The notes: generated by a model from the sequence alone, not told the origin. A DNA stretch of 64,000 nt from Woeseiaceae bacterium (GCA_021773135.1 JAJFKP010000037.1:35628-99627), one strand, 5' to 3'; numbered from the stretch's first letter, positions 10,062 to 17,967 are shown. A program made the numbers and translations.

Positions 10062-10973
10062 TTAGTGACGGGTGAACAAGTTACGTACGATATGGCCTGC
10101 TATCTCCGGGTTTTCCCGCAATCTGCGCACGGAATACGCGAACCAGCGTTCGCCGAAAGGAACATAAACGCGTAACGGGTGGCCGTCACCAACAAGACTC
10201 GCCCGCATGTTCTCGGCCACACCCAGCAGCATCTGGAATTCATACCGCGAACGGTCGATTTGCAGGCGCTCGATCAATCCCTTCGCCTGCTCCACGAGGT
10301 GTGGATCGTGGGTGGCGATCCCGACTTTTACAGCACCGCCGACAAACAGCTGTTCGAGCAACACGCCATAGGCGACTCTAATATCGTCCGCTGCCGTGAA
10401 GGCAATTTCCTCCGCCTCGAGATAGATGCCTTTGCACAAACGAATATGCGTTGGACCGGTGTCGAGCAGATGTTTCACATCATCCGGACTGCGGCGCATG
10501 CAGGCTTGAATGACGGTTCCGACGTTTTCGAAATCATTGCGCAGTCGTTGGTAAATGTTGAGTGTGACGTCCGTTACGGAGGAATCCTCCATGTCGATCC
10601 GTACGAAATTACGCTGTTCTTTTGCGCGCCTTGCGAGTTCACGAATCGCCGCGTAGCAATACTCCGCATCCATTCGCAGTCCGAAGTCCGACAGCTTGAC
10701 CGAAACATTGCAGTCCAGTTTTTTGCGATCAATTCCTGCTATCGCTGCAAGGTAGAGATCTCGCGCCTGCTCGACTTCTTCCCGGGTTGTACTGTCTTCG
10801 CCAAGTACATCAACGGTTGCGCAACAACCCGCGTTATTCAGGGTTCTGACCACATCGAAGGCGCTCGCAAGGTCCGTGCCGGCGATATACCGCCGCGACA
10901 GAGTCCAGACCAGCGACTTCGGCAGGTAGGGAATCGGTGCGATGAGCAATTGGTGTAAAAAGTTAACTGACAT
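10062..10973 (-). CDS. Proline dehydrogenase (monofunctional)
   Basis: A 303-residue TIM-barrel flavoenzyme oxidising L-proline to pyrroline-5-carboxylate and passing electrons to the quinone pool. Family signatures are present: RLCKGIYLEAEE, ATHDPHLVEQA, YEFQMLLGVAENMR, and the C-terminal YxxRR (YSVRRLREN) that binds the proline carboxylate. The length matches short bacterial PRODH rather than PutA, and no P5C dehydrogenase is adjacent. I placed the start at the ATG at 10973; a GTG three codons upstream at 10982 is equally possible since neither has a strong ribosome site. It is convergent with the peptidase gene. Confidence 0.9.
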   Translation of the reverse strand: MSVNFLHQLLIAPIPYLPKSLVWTLSRRYIAGTDLASAFDVVRTLNNAGCCATVDVLGEDSTTREEVEQARDLYLAAIAGIDRKKLDCNVSVKLSDFGLRMDAEYCYAAIRELARRAKEQRNFVRIDMEDSSVTDVTLNIYQRLRNDFENVGTVIQACMRRSPDDVKHLLDTGPTHIRLCKGIYLEAEEIAFTAADDIRVAYGVLLEQLFVGGAVKVGIATHDPHLVEQAKGLIERLQIDRSRYEFQMLLGVAENMRASLVGDGHPLRVYVPFGERWFAYSVRRLRENPEIAGHIVRNLFTRH

Positions 10974-11039
10974 CGAGTTCACGACGTATTGCCAGGATGC
11001 CGTTATTTTGCATCAACTTGCAGCTGCAACGAAGGCAAT

Positions 11040-12053
11040 TCAGGCGAATTGCTCGGTGTCGATCTCCGCCTGCGTCGTCGCAACATAGCGTTCGCCCACG
11101 ACATTGTGACGATTAATCAATGCGTCTGCTTTCGCCACCGCCGTTGCATCGAGTTCTAAGTCCGCCGCAGCGAGGTTTTCTCGCAGGTGCTGCTGATTGG
11201 TCGTACCAGGAATTGGCACGATATTGCTATCGACGTGCAATAACCATGCGAGCGCGAGTTGTCCCATGGAGCACCCGTTGTCTTTCGCGAGGTCGGCGAA
11301 AGCGTCCAGTAGTTCAAGGTTTTGCGCATAATTTTGCGGAAAAAATCGCGGCATATTACGGCGCAGGTCTTTTTCCTGCAGCGTCCCTACGTCGCGCAGG
11401 ATTCCGGTTAGAAACCCTCTTGCCAAAGGAGAGAACGCGACGAAAGTCGCGCCAAGCTCACGGCATGCGTCAAGAATCGCGATTTCCGGTTCGCGCGTCC
11501 AGAGTGAATATTCAGATTGCACGGCAGCGACAGGATGAACAGCCTGCGCCTCCTTAAGCGTTTGCGCCGACACCTCGGATAGTCCGATTGCGCGTATTTT
11601 TCCGTCATCAACCAGGCGAGCGAGCGCGCCGACACAGTCCTCTATTGGCGTCTTCCTGTCCCATCTGTGCAAATAAAACAGGTCAATGACGTCGGTTTGC
11701 AATCGCTGCAGGCTGTCTTCGCATGATTTCTTCAATTGCGACGGATCGTTCGTCATTACGCGCTTACCGTCGACACCATGAAGACCGCATTTGCTGGCCA
11801 ACAGGTACTCCGATCGGCGCTTCCCAATGGCATTTCCGATGAGCGTTTCATTTGTGCCGAAACCGTACAACGCTGCCGTATCAATCATCGTATAGCCGAG
11901 GTCGAGCGCTTCGTTGAGCAATCGCGTGCTGTGCGCATTTGTCGGCGGCGCCCCGTAGGCATGCGACAGGTTCATTGCGCCAAGGCTAATGGCTGACACC
12001 TCGACATCCAGGATTCTTCGCGTAGCGACTGATTTACGAGAGATATTCGTCAT
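11040..12053 (-). CDS. Aldo/keto reductase
   Basis: A 337-residue NADPH-dependent aldo/keto reductase. The catalytic tetrad is visible: Asp58 and Tyr63 (MIDTAALYG), Lys88 (ASKCG) and His129 (FYLHRWD). The C-terminal cofactor region contains VPIPGTTNQQHLRENL. It resembles YhdN/IolS-type AKRs. Its substrate is unknown. It lies between proline dehydrogenase and the flavin reductase gene on the same strand with gaps of about 60 bases. It may reduce aldehyde intermediates from aromatic catabolism, but that is only suggested by location. Confidence 0.92.
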   Translation of the reverse strand: MTNISRKSVATRRILDVEVSAISLGAMNLSHAYGAPPTNAHSTRLLNEALDLGYTMIDTAALYGFGTNETLIGNAIGKRRSEYLLASKCGLHGVDGKRVMTNDPSQLKKSCEDSLQRLQTDVIDLFYLHRWDRKTPIEDCVGALARLVDDGKIRAIGLSEVSAQTLKEAQAVHPVAAVQSEYSLWTREPEIAILDACRELGATFVAFSPLARGFLTGILRDVGTLQEKDLRRNMPRFFPQNYAQNLELLDAFADLAKDNGCSMGQLALAWLLHVDSNIVPIPGTTNQQHLRENLAAADLELDATAVAKADALINRHNVVGERYVATTQAEIDTEQFA

Positions 12054-12113
12054 CGAAAGTGATACTCGGGTAGAAAAAAACGTCGTGCAACTTTCAGATC
12101 GGCCGTATTCCTG

Positions 12114-12593
12114 TTATTCAGGTTTTTCCAGTTTGCGATACTGGCCCGCAAAGAACAGCAGCGGATCACGGTCAGTCGAGCGGAACTCCACAACTTCGCC
12201 GATAATTATGAAGTGATCACCGCAATCGTGAATGGCATTTGTCCGGCACTCGAACTGCGCCAGCGTATCCGGCAGCAGCGGTGACCCTCGCTCTGACATG
12301 ACATGCTCGACATTGGCAAAGAGCGTGTGATCCGACCGGGCGAAATGATTCGCAACTGATTGCGAGTCTGCAGAAAGCACGTTTATCGCGAAATATTCAG
12401 CCTGCTTGTAAGCCTCGAGTGAATTGGATACTTTCGCGATATTCCACAGAATAAGTGGCGGATCCAGTGATACCGAGCTGAAACTGTTCGCCGTGATTCC
12501 GCAGGGACGGCCCGCCGCGTCCAGGCAGGTCACGACCGTCACGCCCGTTGCAAACTTCCCAAGGCAGCGCCGGAACGCGTTGGAATCACTCAT
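12114..12593 (-). CDS. hpaC: Flavin reductase, HpaC-like component of 4-HPA monooxygenase
   Basis: A 159-residue member of the flavin reductase-like (FMN-binding split barrel) family. The N-terminal motif GVTVVTCLDAAGRPCGITAN is characteristic of NAD(P)H:flavin oxidoreductases that supply FADH2 to two-component monooxygenases. It is transcribed away from a MarR gene and the HpaB-like monooxygenase gene, the expected partner. The start codon lies 66 bases from the MarR start across a shared AT-rich promoter region. Reduction of FAD or FMN with NADH in the cytoplasm is known for the family; pairing with the adjacent oxygenase is inference with strong context. Confidence 0.87.
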   Translation of the reverse strand: MSDSNAFRRCLGKFATGVTVVTCLDAAGRPCGITANSFSSVSLDPPLILWNIAKVSNSLEAYKQAEYFAINVLSADSQSVANHFARSDHTLFANVEHVMSERGSPLLPDTLAQFECRTNAIHDCGDHFIIIGEVVEFRSTDRDPLLFFAGQYRKLEKPE

Positions 12594-12597
12594 TCGC

Positions 12598-12645
12598 TTG
12601 ACAATCCTGGTTTCTTATTAATATATTAATCATTCACATGTTAAC
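12598..12645 (+). promoter_or_regulatory. Promoter of marR-hpaB-nudix genes with MarR-type operator
   Basis: TTGACA (12598-12603), 18 bases, then TATATT (12622-12627) form a good sigma70-type promoter reading right. It is embedded in a 14-base perfect palindrome (12617-12630, ATTAATATATTAAT). Just downstream, TTCACATGTTAA (12633-12644) matches 11 of 12 bases of the palindrome TTAACATGTTAA found in the divergent promoter at 17532-17543. Location over the predicted transcription start fits repressor binding. The protein that binds is not shown by sequence; the two MarR-family proteins encoded nearby are the candidates. Confidence 0.6.
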
Positions 12646-12659
12646 GAAAGTGATCTGTC

Positions 12660-13157
12660 ATGGCAACGCAGGAATTCAGCCGATCTCTGCCGATGATGCT
12701 GTACCGGGCCCTGGATACAGTTATGCCGAGATTCCGCAAAATTTTCAATGAGTTCGGCCTTACCGAGCAGCAATGGCGGGTTTTGAGAGTGCTCTGGGAG
12801 CATGGTGAAGTCGCCTTTAACGAGTTATCTGCGACCACCCTGATTCCGGCGCCCAGCCTGGTAGGTGTGGTGGATCGGTTGACCAACAATGGTCTCGTTG
12901 AACGTTTACGATCAGATTCGGATCGGCGCAAGGTTTCAGTCACCGCAACCCGGGCGGGAATGGACCTGGAAGGCAAAGTTACGCCGCGAGTTACCGCCGC
13001 CTACGCAGAGCTGCGTGACGCGTTGGATGCGCAGCAATGGCAGCAGCTGATCGACGGCCTGGAACTCGTCGCATCAATTGAAACTACGGCGGAGCGAGAA
13101 TTGCAGCCCGTCATAAACCAGCAAACAAAAAAAGGTGGACTACATGAGTGTTGCTGA
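12660..13157 (+). CDS. MarR-family regulator (HpaR-like)
   Basis: A 165-residue winged-helix repressor. The MarR core spans roughly residues 25-110, with the recognition helix in the APSLVGVVDRLTNNGLVER region and the wing at RSDSDRRKVSVT. The N-terminus (SLPMMLYRALDTVMPRFRK) and the GLTEQQWRVLRVLWE segment resemble HpaR, the repressor of homoprotocatechuate operons. It overlaps the start of the HpaB-like gene by 14 bases and sits next to a palindromic box, so it probably controls this promoter and itself. A second HpaR-like gene lies at 15209-15709; which one controls which promoter is unresolved. Confidence 0.88.
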   Translation: MATQEFSRSLPMMLYRALDTVMPRFRKIFNEFGLTEQQWRVLRVLWEHGEVAFNELSATTLIPAPSLVGVVDRLTNNGLVERLRSDSDRRKVSVTATRAGMDLEGKVTPRVTAAYAELRDALDAQQWQQLIDGLELVASIETTAERELQPVINQQTKKGGLHECC

Positions 13158-14607
13158 AAGCAGACTGCACAATGGAATTCGAAACGGCGCGCAATATCTC
13201 GAAGGACTTAGAGATGACCGAGACGTCTGGATGCAGGGCGAGAAGGTCAAGGACGTCACGTCGCATCCGGGTCTCTGTCGCGGTGCCGAGACGCTTGCCA
13301 GGTTTATGGACAGGCAATTCGATCCCAAGTATCAGGATCGGGTGACCTACGAAGACAATGGCCACCGTTACGCTACGTCACACATGGTTCCCAGGTCAGT
13401 GGAAGATGTTATCCGGCGCGGCGATGCGTTCTACGAATGGGCGACCTGGTCAAACGGCATGTTTGGCAGGACGCCGGATTACAAGAACGCTTCCGTCATG
13501 GCATTTGCGGCGAGCGCTGAGTTTTTGGCGGAGGGCAGGCCTGAGTTCGTCGATAATATGCGCAATTACTATCAGTTCGTTCGCAACAATGATCAGGTGC
13601 TGACGCATACGCTTATTAATCCGACGTACAACTTTGCGCAGGCCAAAGAAGGAAAGTACGACGCCAAAGTTGCGCTTGAGGTGGTCAAGGAAACCGATGC
13701 CGGCATCGTCGTGAACGGCGCGCGTCTCCTGGCCACACTGGGACCGCATGCAGATGAAATCGAGGTGTTCCCGTCAACTCTGCTTAAAGGATCTGCAGAA
13801 AATATTCCTTTTGCTTTCGCTTTCGCGATTCCCATCAGCACCAAAGGTGTGCGGCTGATTTGCAGGGATACCTATGATCATGGCAAGTCAACGTTCGATG
13901 CTCCATTGGCGTCCCGCTACGAGGAAATGGATTCTGTTGTCATATTCGAGAACGTCCTTGTGCCATGGGAACGCGTCTTCATGTACAGGGAACCGCTCCT
14001 CTGTAATCGAGCATTTGCAGATACCAATGCCGTTATTCACATGATGCACCAGGTTGTCTGCGGCAAACTGGCGAAAGCCGAATTCATCGTCGGGCTGTTG
14101 TGTGCCATGGCAAAGGCGACTGGCAAAGACAAGGACATGAATGTTAAGGGAATGATCGCTGAGGCGATGTGGATGGCTGAAAGTGTGCGTGCATTTCGTT
14201 TTCAGGCTGAAGCACTTGCCGCCGAGGATCAATACGGCACTTTTGTTCCGCAGCGGCGGCCGCTGGACACATCGAGAAATACTTTCCCGAAAATGTATCC
14301 TCGTCTGATCGAAATCGTACAGCTGCTTGGTTCAAGCTCGCTGATGGCGACGCCGGCGGAGGCAGATTTAACCAACGACCTCGCGGATGATGTCGCAAAA
14401 TATTTTCAGACGGTTAATCTGAACAGCGAGGACCGCATCGCACTCTTTCGCCTCGCGCATGATGTTGCGGTTTCCGGGTTCGGCAACCGGCAGGTGTTGT
14501 ACGAGCGCTTTTTCTTTGGACCGCAGAATATCATGGCGTCGATCTACTACGATCTCTACAACAAGGACGACATGATTGCGCGCGTGGAAGAACTGCTCAA
14601 GCGCTGA
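13144..14607 (+). CDS. hpaB: 4-hydroxyphenylacetate 3-monooxygenase, oxygenase component (HpaB-like)
   Basis: A 487-residue FADH2-using aromatic hydroxylase of the HpaB/PvcC family (acyl-CoA dehydrogenase fold). It matches the family in length, closer to the roughly 480-residue Thermus-type enzymes than the 520-residue enterobacterial form. Family stretches such as GARLLATLGPHADEIEVFP and the MHQVVCGKLAKAEFIVG helix are present. The ATG at 13144 is preferred over GTG 13135 because AAAGGTGGA lies five to six bases upstream. It would convert 4-hydroxyphenylacetate to 3,4-dihydroxyphenylacetate (homoprotocatechuate) with the flavin reductase encoded opposite. Related phenols are possible substrates. 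The following gene starts inside its stop codon. Confidence 0.9.
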   Translation: MSVAESRLHNGIRNGAQYLEGLRDDRDVWMQGEKVKDVTSHPGLCRGAETLARFMDRQFDPKYQDRVTYEDNGHRYATSHMVPRSVEDVIRRGDAFYEWATWSNGMFGRTPDYKNASVMAFAASAEFLAEGRPEFVDNMRNYYQFVRNNDQVLTHTLINPTYNFAQAKEGKYDAKVALEVVKETDAGIVVNGARLLATLGPHADEIEVFPSTLLKGSAENIPFAFAFAIPISTKGVRLICRDTYDHGKSTFDAPLASRYEEMDSVVIFENVLVPWERVFMYREPLLCNRAFADTNAVIHMMHQVVCGKLAKAEFIVGLLCAMAKATGKDKDMNVKGMIAEAMWMAESVRAFRFQAEALAAEDQYGTFVPQRRPLDTSRNTFPKMYPRLIEIVQLLGSSSLMATPAEADLTNDLADDVAKYFQTVNLNSEDRIALFRLAHDVAVSGFGNRQVLYERFFFGPQNIMASIYYDLYNKDDMIARVEELLKR

Positions 14608-15212
14608 TGAATTTCTGCCCCGACTGCGGCTCCAGAGTTACGCTGCAGTGCGTCGGCGGTGACGATCGGCAGCGTTTTGTCTGCTCAGGCTGCAAAAAAA
14701 CGCACTACCAGAACCCGAATGTGCTCGTGGCTGTCTACGTTTGCGTGGGCCAGGAAATATTATGGATCAGGCGCGGCATCAAGCCTGCTATTGGCAAATG
14801 GGCTATGCCGGGCGGGTTCATGGAAAATAGTGAGACGCCCGAGTCGGCGGCCAGTCGCGAGTTGCGAGAGGAGACCGGTCTCGACATTCGTCCCGAGCAG
14901 ATGACCCTGGTGAGCGTCAGTTCGATTTTGCATATGGCGCAAACGCACCTGGTCTTTCGCTGTCATCTTGATGTCAAACCGACGCCCGTCGAGACAGAGG
15001 AAGCGACCGAATGTGCCTGGTTCAGCCAGGACAAGTTGCCGTGGACGGAGCTTGCGTTTCCCGGCATAGAACGTCTTGTGCGACAGGTTTACCGCTGGCT
15101 TGAATCCGGCAATTACGGCATCCGAGTCGGGTTTATCGATGACGGTGGCAGTCAGTACCGCGTTTATCCGCTATCCCCGCCTGACCAGGATAGTGAATCC
15201 ACTGCGCCTTAA
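14607..15212 (+). CDS. NUDIX hydrolase with N-terminal zinc ribbon
   Basis: A 201-residue protein starting within the TGA of the monooxygenase gene (TGATG), implying coupled translation. An N-terminal zinc ribbon uses Cys4, Cys7, Cys26 and Cys29. The full Nudix box spans residues 70-92 (Gly70, Glu76, Arg84-Glu85, Glu88-Glu89, Gly91). This layout resembles NudC-like/ADP-ribose or NADH-type pyrophosphatases but is shorter than NudC. Its substrate is unknown. Retention in an aromatic monooxygenase operon suggests clearing of oxidised flavin or nicotinamide nucleotides, which is speculation. Its stop overlaps that of the convergent MarR gene by four bases. Confidence 0.9.
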   Translation: MNFCPDCGSRVTLQCVGGDDRQRFVCSGCKKTHYQNPNVLVAVYVCVGQEILWIRRGIKPAIGKWAMPGGFMENSETPESAASRELREETGLDIRPEQMTLVSVSSILHMAQTHLVFRCHLDVKPTPVETEEATECAWFSQDKLPWTELAFPGIERLVRQVYRWLESGNYGIRVGFIDDGGSQYRVYPLSPPDQDSESTAP

Positions 15213-15709
15213 GCAGTTGCCGATCGATCTTCCGGTGCAGCGGCCGCTGGTGCAAGTGTCTGGTAGAATTCCGCCAGGAGCGCATACAGAGACTCGAGTT
15301 TGTGCACACCGAATTCGCACTCTATGTCCGCATAGAGTGCCTCGGAGTCGGGTGCGACCTTTGAGAATAGCTGCTTCCCGCTCGACGTCAGCTTGAATAC
15401 GGCTCGGCGTTGATCATTCGCATCAGCGGAGCGCGTTACCAGTTTCTCGCTTTCAAGGTGTTGCAGGATGCGGGTCAGGCTAGGCGCCAGCAAAAAACTG
15501 CGCCGCGCGAGTTCACCGGCGTCGACCGACTCCAGCGCAGCCAGGGCACGAATGACACGCCACTGTTGCTCGGTGAGTCCGTGATCCCGCAGCATCGGTC
15601 GAAAACGCGCCATTGCCGATTCTCGCGCCTTCAATAATTCCATTGGAAGTGAATGTTCGAAATCGCGCAGCGGTGCTGCTCGTTCTTTGCCCTTCGCCAT
15701 CAGACTCAA
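15209..15709 (-). CDS. hpaR: MarR-family regulator (HpaR-like, second copy)
   Basis: A 166-residue winged-helix protein. DFEHSLPMELLKARESAM, the GLTEQQWRVIRAL helix and LLAPSLTRILQHLESEKLV are typical of HpaR, which represses homoprotocatechuate operons and is released by pathway aromatics. Its ATG overlaps the stop of the upstream FAH-family gene, so it is the last gene of the leftward DapA-FAH-marR operon. That operon is driven from the divergent promoter at 17505-17553, a layout expected for autoregulation. It shares obvious similarity with the MarR at 12660-13157 but is not a close duplicate. Confidence 0.88.
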   Translation of the reverse strand: MSLMAKGKERAAPLRDFEHSLPMELLKARESAMARFRPMLRDHGLTEQQWRVIRALAALESVDAGELARRSFLLAPSLTRILQHLESEKLVTRSADANDQRRAVFKLTSSGKQLFSKVAPDSEALYADIECEFGVHKLESLYALLAEFYQTLAPAAAAPEDRSATA

Positions 15710-16566
15710 ACCGCCTCGGTCTTGACTGGGTTGCTGAGAATGCCAATACCGGGAACCTCGACCTCGACGACATCTCCTTCCCTAAGGTATTTGGGAGGAT
15801 CGAAGCGAGCGCCCGCACCATTGGGAGTGCCGGTTGCGATAATGTCGCCCGGCTGCAGCCGGTAGAACGTCGACAGGTAGCTGATCAAATAGCGAAAGTC
15901 GAACATCAGGTTTGACGTAACGTCGTTCTGACGCTCCTCCCCGTTAACACGGGTCATCACCTGCAGCTCGCCCATCGGATCAAGTTCGTCCGGTGTCACC
16001 AGCCACGGGCCCAGTGAACCCGATTTTTCAAAGTTTTTGCCCTGCGTGACGTTAAATTTCGCATGCCGCAAATAATCCCGGATCGAGCCCTCGTTCATTA
16101 TTGTCAGGCCCGCGATGTATTCATGCGTTGCCTCTTTTGGTATGCGCCTTCCTTCCTTGCCGATGACAATCACGATCTCGCCCTCGTAGTCGAGCTGCTC
16201 GGACTCCGGCGGATCCATCAGGGGTTGTGCATGCCCTGTCAGTGATTCTCGCGTGCGCATGAAAACGCTTGGATACTTTGGCGCGTCAGAATTGTCTTTG
16301 TACTCTGCATTTCGTTTAGCGTAATTCACACCAATACAGATCACCTTTTCCGGGTTCGGAATCGTCGCTAGGTAGGTAATGTCCTCAAGTTGCAAATCAG
16401 CGTCTGCGGAACCGGCAGCATTCGCCATCTCGCCCAGCCGATTCGACCGAATTGCCGCCCGCAGGTCCGGTACCTCCGGAAAACGCTTGCCGAGATCAAC
16501 AACGCCGGCATCGGTTACCGCGCCAAAACTTGCCTTGCCGCCATGCTCGAAGCTCAAAAACTTCAT
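15706..16566 (-). CDS. Fumarylacetoacetate hydrolase family enzyme (HpaG/HpaH-type candidate)
   Basis: A 286-residue FAH-superfamily enzyme with an N-terminal cap of about 70 residues and the metal-binding core. Typical motifs are CIGVNYAKRNAEY, DYEGEIVIVIGKEG and the C-terminal GDIIATGTPNGAG. In 4-hydroxyphenylacetate clusters, FAH-family proteins act as 5-oxopent-3-ene-1,2,5-tricarboxylate decarboxylase (HpaG) or the hydratase (HpaH). Here it lies between a DapA-type aldolase gene and hpaR with ATGA overlaps on both sides, so it very likely performs one of these steps. Which step cannot be decided from motifs alone, since the family also includes ureidoglycolate lyases and acylpyruvases. 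Confidence 0.87.
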   Translation of the reverse strand: MKFLSFEHGGKASFGAVTDAGVVDLGKRFPEVPDLRAAIRSNRLGEMANAAGSADADLQLEDITYLATIPNPEKVICIGVNYAKRNAEYKDNSDAPKYPSVFMRTRESLTGHAQPLMDPPESEQLDYEGEIVIVIGKEGRRIPKEATHEYIAGLTIMNEGSIRDYLRHAKFNVTQGKNFEKSGSLGPWLVTPDELDPMGELQVMTRVNGEERQNDVTSNLMFDFRYLISYLSTFYRLQPGDIIATGTPNGAGARFDPPKYLREGDVVEVEVPGIGILSNPVKTEAV

Positions 16567-17471
16567 GCGGCGACTCCGTCCAGAAGTCCTGCCCTTTGCA
16601 GGACTCCGTCAAGGCGTTTCTCGAGTTCGGACGTCGCCGGCATCATCGGTAAACGATGTTCATTGGCCGGCATTAACCCCAGGCGCTTCATCATGTATTT
16701 CATCGGTATCGGGTTCGTGTCATAAAACACCGCCTGGTTAATTTCCAGCAGGCGGTTATGCAACTGACGTCCCTGGTTGAGATCACTGTCCCAAACGGCC
16801 TGGCACATTTCGGAGAGCACACCGGGGCGAAGATTGCCGACGGCATTCATCAGTCCGCAGGCGCCAATAGTCATCATGGGAAACGACAGTTCCTCGAGGC
16901 CGACAAATATTTTGAAATCGTCACCAAAGGCTGACAAACACTCCGTAACAAACCCTAAGTCATTGACCGCGTGTTTCATGCCGACAAACGTCGGCGACTT
17001 GTCGCGCAGCTCTTGCATTGACTCGAGTGTCACGTTAATCGCAGTTCGACCCGGGATGTGATAAATCATCCACGGCGTGTCGTGCTGGTTCGCAATTCGC
17101 AGGTAATACTCGATGAGGCCACGTTGTGGTGGTCTGATGTAGTAGGGCGTCACGATCAACAATGCGTCGGCGCCGGCATTGGCTGCATGTCTCGTCAGCT
17201 GTTCCGTTTCTGCCAGCGACTGCGAACCGGTTGCCGCCACGACCGGCACGCGACCCTTGACCGTTTCAATTGCGATATCGACCAGACGGTTGCGCTCATC
17301 CGTTGTCAGGGTCGATGGTTCCGCGGTGGTACCGTTCACGAGCACGCCGTGCGAACCCTCGGAGACCTGGTATTCGATCAGTCCGGCGTAAGCGTCGTAA
17401 TCGACCGCGCCGTTGCGGAAAGGTGTAACAACGGGTGGGATTGAGCCCCTGACTGCCTCAAGGTTGGACAT
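16563..17471 (-). CDS. DapA-family class I aldolase/lyase
   Basis: A 302-residue member of the dihydrodipicolinate synthase/N-acetylneuraminate lyase family. The Schiff-base lysine is Lys166 (FVGMKHA), the proton-relay Tyr is Tyr137 (YHIPGR) and the pyruvate-binding Thr pair is Thr48-Thr49 (NGTTAEPS). The usual GTTGE reads GTTAE, which argues against a plain DapA. It is the first gene of the leftward operon, starting 47 bases after the predicted transcription start, with a GAGG ribosome site eight bases before ATG. In the homoprotocatechuate pathway it could cleave 2,4-dihydroxyhept-2-enedioate to pyruvate and succinic semialdehyde in place of the class II aldolase HpaI. That assignment rests on context. 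Confidence 0.88.
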   Translation of the reverse strand: MSNLEAVRGSIPPVVTPFRNGAVDYDAYAGLIEYQVSEGSHGVLVNGTTAEPSTLTTDERNRLVDIAIETVKGRVPVVAATGSQSLAETEQLTRHAANAGADALLIVTPYYIRPPQRGLIEYYLRIANQHDTPWMIYHIPGRTAINVTLESMQELRDKSPTFVGMKHAVNDLGFVTECLSAFGDDFKIFVGLEELSFPMMTIGACGLMNAVGNLRPGVLSEMCQAVWDSDLNQGRQLHNRLLEINQAVFYDTNPIPMKYMMKRLGLMPANEHRLPMMPATSELEKRLDGVLQRAGLLDGVAA

Positions 17472-17504
17472 TGATTCGACCTCGTAATCGCGTTGATTGA
17501 TGAC

Positions 17505-17553
17505 TTGACCTTTGTGAGGCTGGAAGTATACTTAACATGTTAACTGAATTCAA
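17505..17553. promoter_or_regulatory. Overlapping divergent promoters with central palindromic operator
   Basis: Rightward promoter: TTGACC (17505-17510), 16 bases, TATACT (17527-17532). Leftward promoter on the minus strand: TTGAAT (17553-17548), 17 bases, TATACT (17530-17525). The two -10 elements overlap in the 8-base palindrome AGTATACT (17525-17532). A perfect 12-base palindrome, TTAACATGTTAA (17532-17543), covers the start of the rightward transcript and lies in the leftward spacer, so one bound repressor dimer could block both. The same box, with one mismatch, is found at 12633-12644. Binding by a MarR/HpaR protein is inference. Confidence 0.7.
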
Positions 17554-17574
17554 CGCCGCACGGAGAGAGCGCCC

Positions 17575-17967
17575 ATGCCGCACCAGATCATTGAATATTC
17601 AGCGAATCTTGAGTCCATGATGGACGTGCAGGCGCTGATTGACGGCATGCATCAGGCGGCGGCAGAAACAGAGGGATTGCCGCTGGGCGGACTGCGGACG
17701 CGGGCGGCACGGCGGGATTTATACCAGATTGCGGACCGGCATCCGGACAACGCATTTGTCCATGTCATTCTTAAGCTGGGTCACGGACGAACCGAGGCAG
17801 TCAGGCAGGCATTCGGCGACAGGCTCTATCCGATCTTGTGCGGACTGCTTGCACCGATTGCGCAGAATTCGCCGATCGCTATTTCGATGGAGATACAGGA
17901 AATACATCCCCATTTGACCTGGAAGAAAAATAATATTCGCGAACACATGGCAAATCGCGACGCTTAA
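17575..17967 (+). CDS. hpaF: 5-carboxymethyl-2-hydroxymuconate delta-isomerase
   Basis: A 130-residue tautomerase-superfamily enzyme that isomerises 5-carboxymethyl-2-hydroxymuconate in homoprotocatechuate degradation. The second codon is Pro, which becomes the N-terminal catalytic proline after Met removal. Arg41 (Arg40 when counted from Pro1, as in the E. coli enzyme) is in the GGLRTRAARR segment. HVILKLGHGRTEAVR and the C-terminal WKKNNIREHM are typical. It is the first gene of the rightward operon, with GGAG nine bases before the ATG. The predicted promoter lies about 45 bases upstream. This is one of the most diagnostic genes for the pathway. Confidence 0.94.
   Translation: MPHQIIEYSANLESMMDVQALIDGMHQAAAETEGLPLGGLRTRAARRDLYQIADRHPDNAFVHVILKLGHGRTEAVRQAFGDRLYPILCGLLAPIAQNSPIAISMEIQEIHPHLTWKKNNIREHMANRDA

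Noticed and set aside
10179..10958. 259-residue open frame antisense to proline dehydrogenase
   Set aside because: The minus-strand frame has all PRODH motifs; the plus-strand frame has none and no ribosome site.
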